This document shows, piece by piece, positions 1-5,848 of a DNA stretch of 6,486 nt. This DNA comes from Tepidisphaeraceae bacterium (GTDB taxonomy: Bacteria; Planctomycetota; Phycisphaerae; Tepidisphaerales; Tepidisphaeraceae). The position numbers and the translations under genes were made by a program. Each line of letters starts with the position of its first letter. Positions within the stretch are counted from its first letter, which is position 1. The notes below the pieces were generated by a model that saw nothing but the letters and a program-made list of their open reading frames with translations, was not told where the DNA came from and did not search any database. The stretch spans positions 1-6,486 of the forward strand of contig JANWHF010000025.1 in the NCBI GenBank assembly GCA_025450555.1. Reading direction: 5' to 3'.

Positions 1-83
1 CGGCTCGACATTATACCGCTTTGGCGCTCCCGAAGTTCCCGCGCTCTTCCCAACTTCCTCGGCAGGCGTTAGTAGTTGCTCTG

Positions 84-1064
84 ATGAGCGGTAAGTCCTT
101 GACGGTTTGGTGTAACCAGCATTTGGCTCCGAAGCTCAGCGAGATGCTGCGCGAGCGGCTCGCGGGGCATCGGCTGGTGTTTGCGCCAAAGCTTTCCAAA
201 TCCAACTTATCCGCGGCGGCGGTGGATCCGCTGCTGGCCGAGGCGGATATTGCACTCGGACAGCCGGACCCGGCGCAGTGCATGAATGATTCGCGGCTGA
301 AATGGATTCATCTGACGACCGCCGGTTACACGCGATACGACAACGATGTTTTTCGCAAGGCGATGCAGGCGCGCGCCACGCCGGTCACCAACAGCTCCAT
401 GGTGTATGCCGAGCCTTGCGCGCAGCATGCCTTGGCTTACATGCTGGCGATGTCGCGAAGGCTCCCGCAGTGCGTGGATGATCAGCGCACGACGCGGGCG
501 TGGCATGCGCTGGAGCATCGTGCCGCTTGTCAGGTACTCGATGGGCAGACGGTGCTGATTCTTGGGTTTGGTGCGATCGCCAAGCGACTCGTGCAGCTTC
601 TGGCGCCGTTTAAATTGAATGTCATTGCGGTGCGACGACGCGCGGAGGGGGGTGAAGGATGTCGAGTCGAATCGACGCAGAAGATTGATGAGCTTCTGCC
701 ATCGGCGGATTACGTGATGAACATTCTGCCCGCCAATGAATCGACGCGGCATTTCATGAATGCCCCGCGATTCGCGCGGATGAAACCCACGGGTTCTTAT
801 TACAACATAGGCCGGGGCGCGACGCACGATCAGCTTGCTCTCGATCGCGCGCTGCGCGAAAAGCAGATCGCGTTTGCTTACATTGATGTGGGAGACCCCG
901 AGCCGCTCCCGACCGATCATCCGCTTTGGAGCGCGCCCAATTGCTATATCACGCCGCATACGGCGGGAGGAATGCTCGATGAATTCGAGCAACTGGTCGA
1001 GCATTTTCTGAGGAACTTTGAGCGGTTTTTGCGGGGACAACCGTTGAACGATCGAGTGATTTAA
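84..1064 (+). CDS. D-isomer-specific 2-hydroxyacid dehydrogenase (NAD(P)-binding), 326 aa
   Basis: This gene encodes a cytosolic oxidoreductase of the D-2-hydroxyacid dehydrogenase family, which interconverts 2-keto acids and D-2-hydroxy acids. The Rossmann motif GFGAIA lies at residues 161-166, with Ala where the third Gly usually is. The catalytic triad is complete: Arg244 in NIGRG, Glu273 in DPEPLP and His292 in TPHTAGG. The second Rossmann strand ends in VRRR (Arg184-186) rather than the acidic residue typical of NAD enzymes, so I infer a preference for NADP(H), as in glyoxylate/hydroxypyruvate reductases. The substrate cannot be read from the sequence. I chose ATG 84 because the protein then begins directly with the substrate-domain strand (SLTVWCNQ). 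The frame stays open to the left edge, including a TTG at 21, but that extension looks unlike the family. No clear ribosome binding site precedes ATG 84. The stop overlaps the next start as TAATG. Confidence 0.9.
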   Translation: MSGKSLTVWCNQHLAPKLSEMLRERLAGHRLVFAPKLSKSNLSAAAVDPLLAEADIALGQPDPAQCMNDSRLKWIHLTTAGYTRYDNDVFRKAMQARATPVTNSSMVYAEPCAQHALAYMLAMSRRLPQCVDDQRTTRAWHALEHRAACQVLDGQTVLILGFGAIAKRLVQLLAPFKLNVIAVRRRAEGGEGCRVESTQKIDELLPSADYVMNILPANESTRHFMNAPRFARMKPTGSYYNIGRGATHDQLALDRALREKQIAFAYIDVGDPEPLPTDHPLWSAPNCYITPHTAGGMLDEFEQLVEHFLRNFERFLRGQPLNDRVI

Positions 1065-2569
1065 TGCCCACTCCATCCGGCAACGTCAGTTCCGAATATT
1101 CGCCAACGATGCAGCAGGCGATTGAGATGATGCGCGCGGGGAAAGGCGCGGAAGCCGAGGAGATCGTCGCGCGCCGGGCGGAGCACATTCGTCAGCAATT
1201 CGGAGCTGCCAGCGCGCAGGACGCGACTGCACAGGGTGAACTGGGCGCAGTCCTCACCATGACCGGCCAGCTCGATCGCGCGATTAACGCATATCAGGAG
1301 GCTTGCAAAGGGCCGACCGATACTGAGCCGCTGATGCGCGATCGGCTGACGAATCTGATGACGCTCGGCCAGCTTCTGGACCGCGTCGGCCGGCTCGATG
1401 AAGCGGAGAAGGTACTATTTGATGGGCTACGGGGTCGGGACAGTTTCTATGGCCGGGAGCATCCGGGCTATGCGTTTGGATTGGAGCCGCTGGCGGAGTT
1501 GATGTTGCGCACGGGGCGCATCGATACCGCCATGGACATGGTGCAGGAAGTGGTGTGGAACTTCGGGCGCAACGGCCATCAACGATTGGCCGGCGCGGTG
1601 GTTCTGCGGGCGCTGGTGATGAAGGCGCTGGGGAAGGGCGATGCTCCGTTTGCCATTCTTGAAAAGCTGCCTACGGAATTTGCGCAGGATGTGGCGGCAA
1701 AGGCGGTGGATCGTGCTGCGCGCAGTGACAATCCGCGCTGGGGCAGCCAGATGCTGCAAGAGCTGGTTGATCCATTGATCGCAAAGCTTGGCGATGCGCA
1801 TTCGAGCGTGCTGAATGTGCTGATTTCGATTTCCAACGTCGAGCGCAATGCTGGTAAAGACAGCGACTCCGCCGCGCGAATCTCAGCTATCAAAAAGGCG
1901 ATTGCGATATTCGAAAAGCACGGCAAGCCCAACGAGGTCATCAATGGCTCACTTGGTTTGGCCCTGGCCTATAGCGATTCCGGAGACAATGAGCGGGCGT
2001 TGTCGATTTATCGCGATGCAGCGGATCGAGCTTCAAAGTTGGGTGATCGCGGACTGGTTTCACAGATCCATCGCAATTGCGGATTGCTCCTGTCGGAGAT
2101 GGGGCGCTCAGCCGACGCGGAGAAGATACTGAAGGATTCGGTTGATGAAGCCAGGCAAAGCAGCAATTCGGAGTTACTTGGCCGGGCGCTGATCGCTCTG
2201 GGCATTTTCTTTCAGCATCAGAATCGCTTTGACCAAGCGAAGTCGCTGCTGAAAGAAGGGCAGACGAAGCTTCCGCCTGCCGATCCGGATTCGATCACGG
2301 CTTCAAGCCATCTTCGCGCCATCGAAACCGGAGGCGGCTGCGGATGCGGTGACACGGGGGCCGCGATCGCGCAGGCATTTCATGATTTCGTCATGGCGCG
2401 GCTGCCGGCCGATCTGCTGTCGCGGCTGGATGTGGAACTGAAGGACGGAGATTTTGAGGTCGGCGTTCATCTTCAGCGCGAGCCCAAGCCGGATGAAGTG
2501 GCGCATCTGGAGCGCACGATCAATCACGCCCTGACTGAATTCCGCCAGAAGTTACTGAGCGGCAATTGA
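1064..2569 (+). CDS. Tetratricopeptide-repeat protein with C-terminal Cys-Gly-Cys-Gly segment, 501 aa
   Basis: This is a soluble helical-repeat protein with no signal peptide or membrane segment, probably a protein-interaction scaffold. TPR-like helix pairs are visible at about residues 16-48, 57-83, 94-125, 137-167, 295-325, 334-365 and 372-403, with the usual small/aromatic pattern (for example GQLDRAINAY and NRFDQAKSLL). The repeats at 170-290 are degenerate. After the repeats comes a Gly/Cys run, GGGCGCGD (423-430, Cys426 and Cys428), and then a separate domain of about 70 residues with a strand-like VELKDGDFEVGVHL stretch and a final helix. The function of that tail is unknown. The start ATG shares its A with the stop of the dehydrogenase gene, and no Shine-Dalgarno sequence is evident, so translation is probably coupled to it. 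An internal ATG at 1109 is a possible alternative. The 3' end overlaps the convergent membrane-protein gene by 18 bases. The TPR fold is well supported; the biological role is not. Confidence 0.85.
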   Translation: MPTPSGNVSSEYSPTMQQAIEMMRAGKGAEAEEIVARRAEHIRQQFGAASAQDATAQGELGAVLTMTGQLDRAINAYQEACKGPTDTEPLMRDRLTNLMTLGQLLDRVGRLDEAEKVLFDGLRGRDSFYGREHPGYAFGLEPLAELMLRTGRIDTAMDMVQEVVWNFGRNGHQRLAGAVVLRALVMKALGKGDAPFAILEKLPTEFAQDVAAKAVDRAARSDNPRWGSQMLQELVDPLIAKLGDAHSSVLNVLISISNVERNAGKDSDSAARISAIKKAIAIFEKHGKPNEVINGSLGLALAYSDSGDNERALSIYRDAADRASKLGDRGLVSQIHRNCGLLLSEMGRSADAEKILKDSVDEARQSSNSELLGRALIALGIFFQHQNRFDQAKSLLKEGQTKLPPADPDSITASSHLRAIETGGGCGCGDTGAAIAQAFHDFVMARLPADLLSRLDVELKDGDFEVGVHLQREPKPDEVAHLERTINHALTEFRQKLLSGN

Positions 2570-3175
2570 TGCCGACCTGAGCGCGGCCTGTCTTATGCGA
2601 AGCGCTTTGAACGTCGAAAGCTGGTGGAAAGCCAAATATGCGCCCAAACCAAAGGCCAGAATCGACATCAGCGGCAGCACGCCGGCGCTGAAAAGCTTGA
2701 CGGAAACACCCAGGTTGTAAAGCGTGCCCGCGAGGGCAATGAAAAATGTGAGCAGACTGACGGCTGCCGCGCCGGAAAGGTTCATCGTGACATAGGCTTG
2801 CCCGATTCCGTAGGCGAGCAGCACGATGCCGAAGAAAAACACGCCTGAATCGGTTAGATAAACAAATCCCTCGAGTTGCGGATAGGGGACTTCGGTGTTG
2901 GGCGGATGCGCGTCGTCGGTCCAGGTCACATTCGTGTGGTAGGGATGGCCAGTGAGGTGAGAAAGCTCATAGCTGGCGAAATTCCGCCCGAGCAGAAGAA
3001 AAATAATAGCCAGGATGGCCACGATCCAGACTTCGGCAAAGCCGAGTGAAAGGATGCCATCGCCCGTCATCGGATAATCAATCGCCACGCGCGGCGGCGG
3101 TGGCTGCGGTGGCGTGACCGGAGCTGGTGCCTGCGGCGGCGGTGCGGATCGTTGCGGAAGTTTGGATAGGTCCAT
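2552..3175 (-). CDS. Hypothetical four-helix membrane protein with proline-rich N-terminus, 207 aa
   Basis: I do not recognise the family. The N-terminal 30 residues are rich in Pro and Ala (residues 11-28) and look disordered. Four hydrophobic segments follow at about 44-63, 107-129, 134-156 and 163-184, then a short basic tail (FKALRIRQAALR). A polar loop of roughly 43 residues (64-106), containing His, Asp and several Pro, separates helix 1 from the tight cluster of helices 2-4. There is no signal peptide before helix 1, so the protein probably sits in the inner membrane with both ends on the same side. On the coding strand GGGGA lies about eight bases before the ATG, a modest ribosome binding site. 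The gene is convergent with the TPR gene and overlaps its end by 18 bases. Codon quality and the even hydrophobic pattern support a real gene, but no function can be assigned. Confidence 0.75.
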   Translation of the reverse strand: MDLSKLPQRSAPPPQAPAPVTPPQPPPPRVAIDYPMTGDGILSLGFAEVWIVAILAIIFLLLGRNFASYELSHLTGHPYHTNVTWTDDAHPPNTEVPYPQLEGFVYLTDSGVFFFGIVLLAYGIGQAYVTMNLSGAAAVSLLTFFIALAGTLYNLGVSVKLFSAGVLPLMSILAFGLGAYLAFHQLSTFKALRIRQAALRSASIAAQ

Positions 3176-3204
3176 TTCTTATTCCCCGTAAGACGGCTGC
3201 CTTA

Positions 3205-3367
3205 GAGCTCCTAACAAAACACCTCGCGGGCAATGCTTGCGTCTGGAGTCAATGGAGCTGCGTCGCTCCTCCTCACCCTATTCCCTTTCAATACTGCTCG
3301 TCGTCGCTCCTTGTCCATCGACTCCATCCGCCGCGCCTTGCCGCGCGATCTGTTTTGTTAGCAGCTC
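3205..3367. repeat. 163-bp element with terminal and nested inverted repeats (MITE-, attC- or structured-RNA-like)
   Basis: The ends are 17-bp inverted repeats with one mismatch: GAGCTCCTAACAAAACA at 3205-3221 against the complement of 3351-3367. Pairing then continues inward: 3224-3228 with 3344-3348, 3229-3236 with 3335-3342 (one mismatch, one extra base between the blocks), and 3244-3256 with 3314-3326 (13 bp, one mismatch). Inside is a small hairpin GGAGC/GCTCC (3254-3258 and 3265-3269) and a 10-bp direct repeat CGTCGCTCCT at 3261-3270 and 3302-3311. The central tract (about 3268-3290) is pyrimidine-rich. No coding frame of quality exists here. The near-symmetrical architecture with a 57-base centre suggests a non-autonomous mobile element or a stable RNA fold. 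The CTAAC and GTTAG ends recall integron attC sites, but the match is incomplete. Element identity is not established. Confidence 0.75.
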
Positions 3368-3402
3368 CCAGTATAGACGGATCAACTCGCCACTGATTGC
3401 GA

Positions 3403-3414
3403 AAGCGGCCGCTT
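3403..3414. repeat. 12-bp perfect palindrome overlapping the candidate pheS promoter
   Basis: AAGCGGCCGCTT reads the same on both strands. It overlaps the first two bases of the candidate -35 box TTGACC, so it could be an operator for a dimeric regulator. The palindrome is directly visible; the regulatory role is inference, and a GC-rich palindrome of this size can occur by chance. Confidence 0.35.
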
Positions 3415-3440
3415 GACCCGCTCTGTACCACCGACAGAAT
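3413..3440 (+). promoter_or_regulatory. Candidate sigma-70-type promoter for pheS
   Basis: TTGACC (3413-3418) matches five of six bases of the -35 consensus. After a 16-bp spacer, CAGAAT (3435-3440) matches four of six bases of the -10 consensus. A start point about seven bases downstream would fall on or next to the ATG at 3448, implying a leaderless message. That agrees with the absence of a Shine-Dalgarno sequence before pheS. This is a by-eye assignment. Confidence 0.35.
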
Positions 3441-3447
3441 GTTAACT

Positions 3448-4494
3448 ATGTCCGATCTGTTGCAACAAATCGAGAAGATGGTCGCCGACGCCATTGCCGA
3501 GCTTTTGACGGTCAATTCCGCGGAGGCACTTGAGCAATTTCGCATCAAATGGCTCGGTACGCACGGGCAGATGAAGTCGGCGATGAAGCTGCTGGGGCAG
3601 GCGCCCAAGGAGCAGAAGCCGGCTCTGGGCCAGCAACTGAACCAGGCCAAGGAGCAGATCACCGCCGAGTTTGAGCGCAAGCAGGGTGCGATCTCGGCTG
3701 ATCTCACGCAGGCACACGACTATGTGGATGTCACTGAGCCGGGACTGCGCCCGCGGCTGGGGAATCGACACATCTTGATGAAGGTTGTCGATGAGCTGAC
3801 GGAGCTTTTTGGCCGAATGGGATTTTCGGTTGCCGCTGGTCCGGAAGTGGAAGATGAGTTCCACAATTTCATCGCGCTGAACATTCCCGAGAGCCACCCG
3901 GCACGGGACCCGCTCGATAATTTCTACCTGGAGAAATGGAGCGACCCGTCGCTGGTTGGCGGAATGGCCGCGACTTCAGCCGGCCCGCAGCCGCTTCGGC
4001 TGCTGCGCACGCAGACCAGCACCGTGCAGATCCGCGTGATGGAGCAGCAGAAGCCGCCGATCCGCGTGGTCATTCCCGGCCGCGTCTATCGGCCGGATAC
4101 GCACGATGCCACGCATCTTTCCATGTTCCATCAGCTCGAAGCGCTGGCGGTGGACAAGGATCTGACGATGGTCGATCTGAAAAGCGCGATTATGCAGTTC
4201 ATCCATGCCTACTTCGGCCCGGAAACCCGCGCGCGATTCCGGCCCAGCTTCTTCCCATTCACCGAGCCGTCGGCGGAAGTAGATGTGTGGTTTGAAGATC
4301 GCCAGCGCTGGATCGAGCTTGGCGGCTGCGGCATGGTGCATCCCAATGTCTTCAAAGCCTGCGGCATCGACCCTGAACAATACACCGGCTGGGCATTTGG
4401 ATTTGGCATCGAGCGAATCGCGATGCGCAAATATGGGATCGATGACATTCGTCATTTTGTGGAAAATGACGTGAGGTTTTTGTCGCAGTTTTGA
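3448..4494 (+). CDS. pheS: Phenylalanine--tRNA ligase alpha subunit, 348 aa
   Basis: This is the catalytic alpha subunit of the cytosolic alpha2-beta2 class II synthetase that charges tRNA-Phe. Residues 1-85 form the N-terminal coiled-coil arm, and the catalytic core follows. Visible family motifs are HPARDPLDNFYL, LLRTQTSTVQIR (185-196), the VYRPDTHDATHLSMFHQLE segment, RPSFFPFTEPSAEVDV and motif 3, GWAFGFGIERIAM, with Arg323. Phe269 and Phe271 in FPFTEP correspond to the phenylalanine-stacking pair of the Thermus enzyme. Ala316 corresponds to E. coli Ala294, which sets pocket size. Length is normal for the family. Relative to E. coli there is an insertion of roughly 20 residues (about 162-184) between FYL and LLRTQTS. 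ATG 3448 was chosen for fit to the family N-terminus; in-frame ATG 3439 would add three residues. No Shine-Dalgarno sequence is visible. pheT does not follow, so the beta subunit must lie elsewhere. Confidence 0.97.
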   Translation: MSDLLQQIEKMVADAIAELLTVNSAEALEQFRIKWLGTHGQMKSAMKLLGQAPKEQKPALGQQLNQAKEQITAEFERKQGAISADLTQAHDYVDVTEPGLRPRLGNRHILMKVVDELTELFGRMGFSVAAGPEVEDEFHNFIALNIPESHPARDPLDNFYLEKWSDPSLVGGMAATSAGPQPLRLLRTQTSTVQIRVMEQQKPPIRVVIPGRVYRPDTHDATHLSMFHQLEALAVDKDLTMVDLKSAIMQFIHAYFGPETRARFRPSFFPFTEPSAEVDVWFEDRQRWIELGGCGMVHPNVFKACGIDPEQYTGWAFGFGIERIAMRKYGIDDIRHFVENDVRFLSQF

Positions 4495-4534
4495 ACGGGC
4501 TAGCCGGGCCGAAGCGAGTTTTAAGGCGTGATTC

Positions 4535-4590
4535 CAAATCTGAAATCTCAAATCTGAAATCTAACATTTGAAATTTGAAATCTGAAATCG
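4535..4590. repeat. AT-rich tandem repeat: four 14-bp units, or eight heptamers
   Basis: CAAATCTGAAATCT occurs twice in exact tandem (4535-4548 and 4549-4562), followed by two degenerate copies (4563-4576 and 4577-4590). Read as 7-mers shifted by one base, it is eight units of AAATCTG with changes at the last positions and in the fifth and sixth copies. It lies between the convergent ends of pheS and the nuclease gene and is much more AT-rich than its surroundings. It resembles the short heptameric intergenic repeats of some bacteria with large genomes. No function is evident. Confidence 0.8.
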
Positions 4591-4601
4591 GGAATGCCCG
4601 A
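4588..4601. terminator. Possible bidirectional terminator hairpin
   Basis: TCGGG (4588-4592) pairs with CCCGA (4597-4601) around an AATG loop. On the plus strand AAACTTTT follows; on the minus strand ATTTC follows, shortly after the nuclease stop. The stem is only five pairs and neither T-run is ideal. Its place between two convergent genes makes a shared terminator plausible but unproven. Confidence 0.4.
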
Positions 4602-4606
4602 AACTT

Positions 4607-5611
4607 TTACGGCTCAATCTTGGCAAGCAACGCCGCCGCTCGATAGCCAGCGAGAGCAGCGCGCTCCTGTGCGATGCTTCGCGCCCGTTTCAGGTATTCC
4701 GCGCTGATCTGCACCGGCGGCAGTGGGGCGTGCGGATGAGCCTCGCCAGTACGGACGACTTCCCGCACTTCCGGCGTGTAGACATCCTGCTGCGAAATCT
4801 GGTTGCTTTCCTTCGCCCATCCCATGGGATCCGTCTGCTTTGCCGCCGCCAATAGAGTTTGAGCCGGATACGACTTTTCCACCTCCGCCGCCAGCGCAGT
4901 CACGGCGTCATAAGACGAATCCCCGCCCAGAATGTTGTCCCATATCGCATGCAGATTGGGATTCTTGAAGTTGGCCAGCAGCCCCTCATTCTCATGCACC
5001 GGGATGTCATTCCCACCCCGATCGCCCAGCAGAATCCCGCGAAACCGCTGGGCAGAATAAAGCGTGGCCCCATGCAGCGGCTGATGAATGTCGCCGGCCA
5101 AATGGAGGAACCAGCACAGATCAATTGCCTTCTGGGATGCCGGTGTCGCATGATCCGAAAGCTCAGCCAGCGCCTTGTTAATCGCCTGCACCGCGTTCAT
5201 CGACTGCTCGCTTCGCGCCTTGCGATAATCACCACTGAGCACCGGCGGATGGATCTTTTCCTTCGCTGCATCATCCAGATAGACCGGCAGATCGATGTAA
5301 TGCCAGATCGGGTGATTGTATTTTTGATCATCACCATCAAAGCTGCGTGCCAAATCCGGCCACGCCGCCGCCCGCATGAAAATCCAGCGATTCTGCTGCT
5401 GAGGGCTCAAGTTCTGGGGCATCGCCGCGTCGAAGTCTTGTGCAAAGCGCGGATGGGATCGCAGAACATTCACCCAGGCGTCCTGCTGTGCCGGATCGAG
5501 CTGATCGTAAATGATCGAAGCGATCGTCATGTGACCCGGCGGATTCCACGCCAGCACGGTCGCGCATGGACAGAGCAAAAGCAGGATGATGGCCCCAATT
5601 GCTTTTCGCAT
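4607..5611 (-). CDS. Secreted S1/P1-family zinc nuclease, 334 aa
   Basis: This is a predicted exported, zinc-dependent nuclease of the S1/P1 (phospholipase C/P1) fold, a family that cleaves single-stranded DNA and RNA and has 3'-nucleotidase activity. A signal peptide spans residues 1-21 (RK followed by a hydrophobic core) and would be cut after VLA. That leaves Trp22 as the mature N-terminus, where family members use the amino group and carbonyl of this Trp to bind zinc. All nine ligand positions are present: Trp22, His27, Asp86, His104, His170, Asp174, His180, His221 and Asp225. They sit in the family motifs FLHLAGDIHQPLH (168-180), GDRGGND (196-202) and NLHAIWD (219-225). The C-terminal helix ending near AGYRAAALL is also typical. 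ATG 5611 is chosen because it starts the signal peptide; an upstream in-frame GTG at 5653 would bury it. AGGA lies too close to this ATG to be a normal ribosome site. A role in scavenging phosphate or nucleotides is inferred. Confidence 0.93.
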   Translation of the reverse strand: MRKAIGAIILLLLCPCATVLAWNPPGHMTIASIIYDQLDPAQQDAWVNVLRSHPRFAQDFDAAMPQNLSPQQQNRWIFMRAAAWPDLARSFDGDDQKYNHPIWHYIDLPVYLDDAAKEKIHPPVLSGDYRKARSEQSMNAVQAINKALAELSDHATPASQKAIDLCWFLHLAGDIHQPLHGATLYSAQRFRGILLGDRGGNDIPVHENEGLLANFKNPNLHAIWDNILGGDSSYDAVTALAAEVEKSYPAQTLLAAAKQTDPMGWAKESNQISQQDVYTPEVREVVRTGEAHPHAPLPPVQISAEYLKRARSIAQERAALAGYRAAALLAKIEP

Positions 5612-5694
5612 TTCCTGATGATTCAACGTTGGAGGGTGGAGGTCAACGTGCACTCACCCAAATCATCGCAATATTCGTCATGGAACCGATAAAC

Positions 5695-5714
5695 CGACGT
5701 AAAGCGTTACGCCG
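5695..5714. other. Short hairpin in divergent intergenic region
   Basis: CGACGTAA (5695-5702) pairs with TTACGCCG (5707-5714), eight positions with one mismatch around a four-base AGCG loop. It abuts a second, larger hairpin. The CGTAA/TTACG core could equally be a dyad operator for the nuclease or sensor gene. Function unknown. Confidence 0.4.
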
Positions 5715-5754
5715 ACATGCTCAAGCAGAGGGTTAGCTGCTTGTTTGGGCATGT
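5715..5754. other. Two-tier hairpin in divergent intergenic region
   Basis: The outer stem ACATGC (5715-5720) pairs with GCATGT (5749-5754). The inner stem CAAGCAG (5722-5728) pairs with CTGCTTG (5737-5743), closing an eight-base loop AGGGTTAG. One base is unpaired on the left between the stems and five (TTTGG) on the right. It begins at the base after the neighbouring hairpin ends. It lacks a T-run on the plus strand and so does not look like an ordinary terminator. It could be RNA structure in the leader of the sensor gene, an operator region, or a remnant repeat. Confidence 0.45.
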
Positions 5755-5825
5755 AATCTAAGTCGCGCCGCCGATTTGGCCGATAAAACAGATACAGACG
5801 TAAATTTCTTTCAATTTAAAATCTC

Positions 5826-5832
5826 AGAAGGA
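5826..5832 (+). promoter_or_regulatory. Shine-Dalgarno-like site for the PAS gene
   Basis: AGAAGGA is the best ribosome-binding match upstream of the PAS frame. It lies 10 bases before an in-frame GTG (5843) and 16 before the ATG (5849). The spacing therefore favours GTG 5843, whereas codon preference favours the ATG; a weaker AAGG at 5834-5837 would suit the ATG. Confidence 0.4.
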
Positions 5833-5848
5833 CAAGGCGTGGGTGCAA

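Noticed and set aside
21..83. TTG-started N-terminal extension of the dehydrogenase
   Set aside because: The added 21 residues do not resemble the family N-terminus and no ribosome site supports the TTG; the frame is simply open to the edge.
207..1076. 289-residue open frame on the minus strand
   Set aside because: It is antisense to the dehydrogenase gene, whose motifs are unambiguous; the translation is Arg/His-rich with no domain pattern.
3205..3367. Bona fide integron attC site
   Set aside because: CTAAC and GTTAG ends are present, but neither outer box fully fits RYYYAAC or GTTRRRY. Pairing continues without the usual unpaired spacer, and no integrase or cassette array is in view. Kept only as an alternative.
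3127..3396. 89-residue open frame covering the inverted-repeat element
   Set aside because: It crosses the membrane-protein start and the whole inverted-repeat element, and its composition is not protein-like.
4498..4512. GGCTAGCC palindrome after pheS as a terminator
   Set aside because: The dyad has no loop and no T-run after it.
4859..5692. 277-residue open frame on the plus strand
   Set aside because: It is antisense to the S1/P1 nuclease and carries no recognisable motif; the long frame follows from codon bias of the real gene.
5776..5806. Promoter for the PAS gene (TTGGCC with TAAATT)
   Set aside because: The spacer is 19 bases and both boxes are weak, so it is not strong enough to list.
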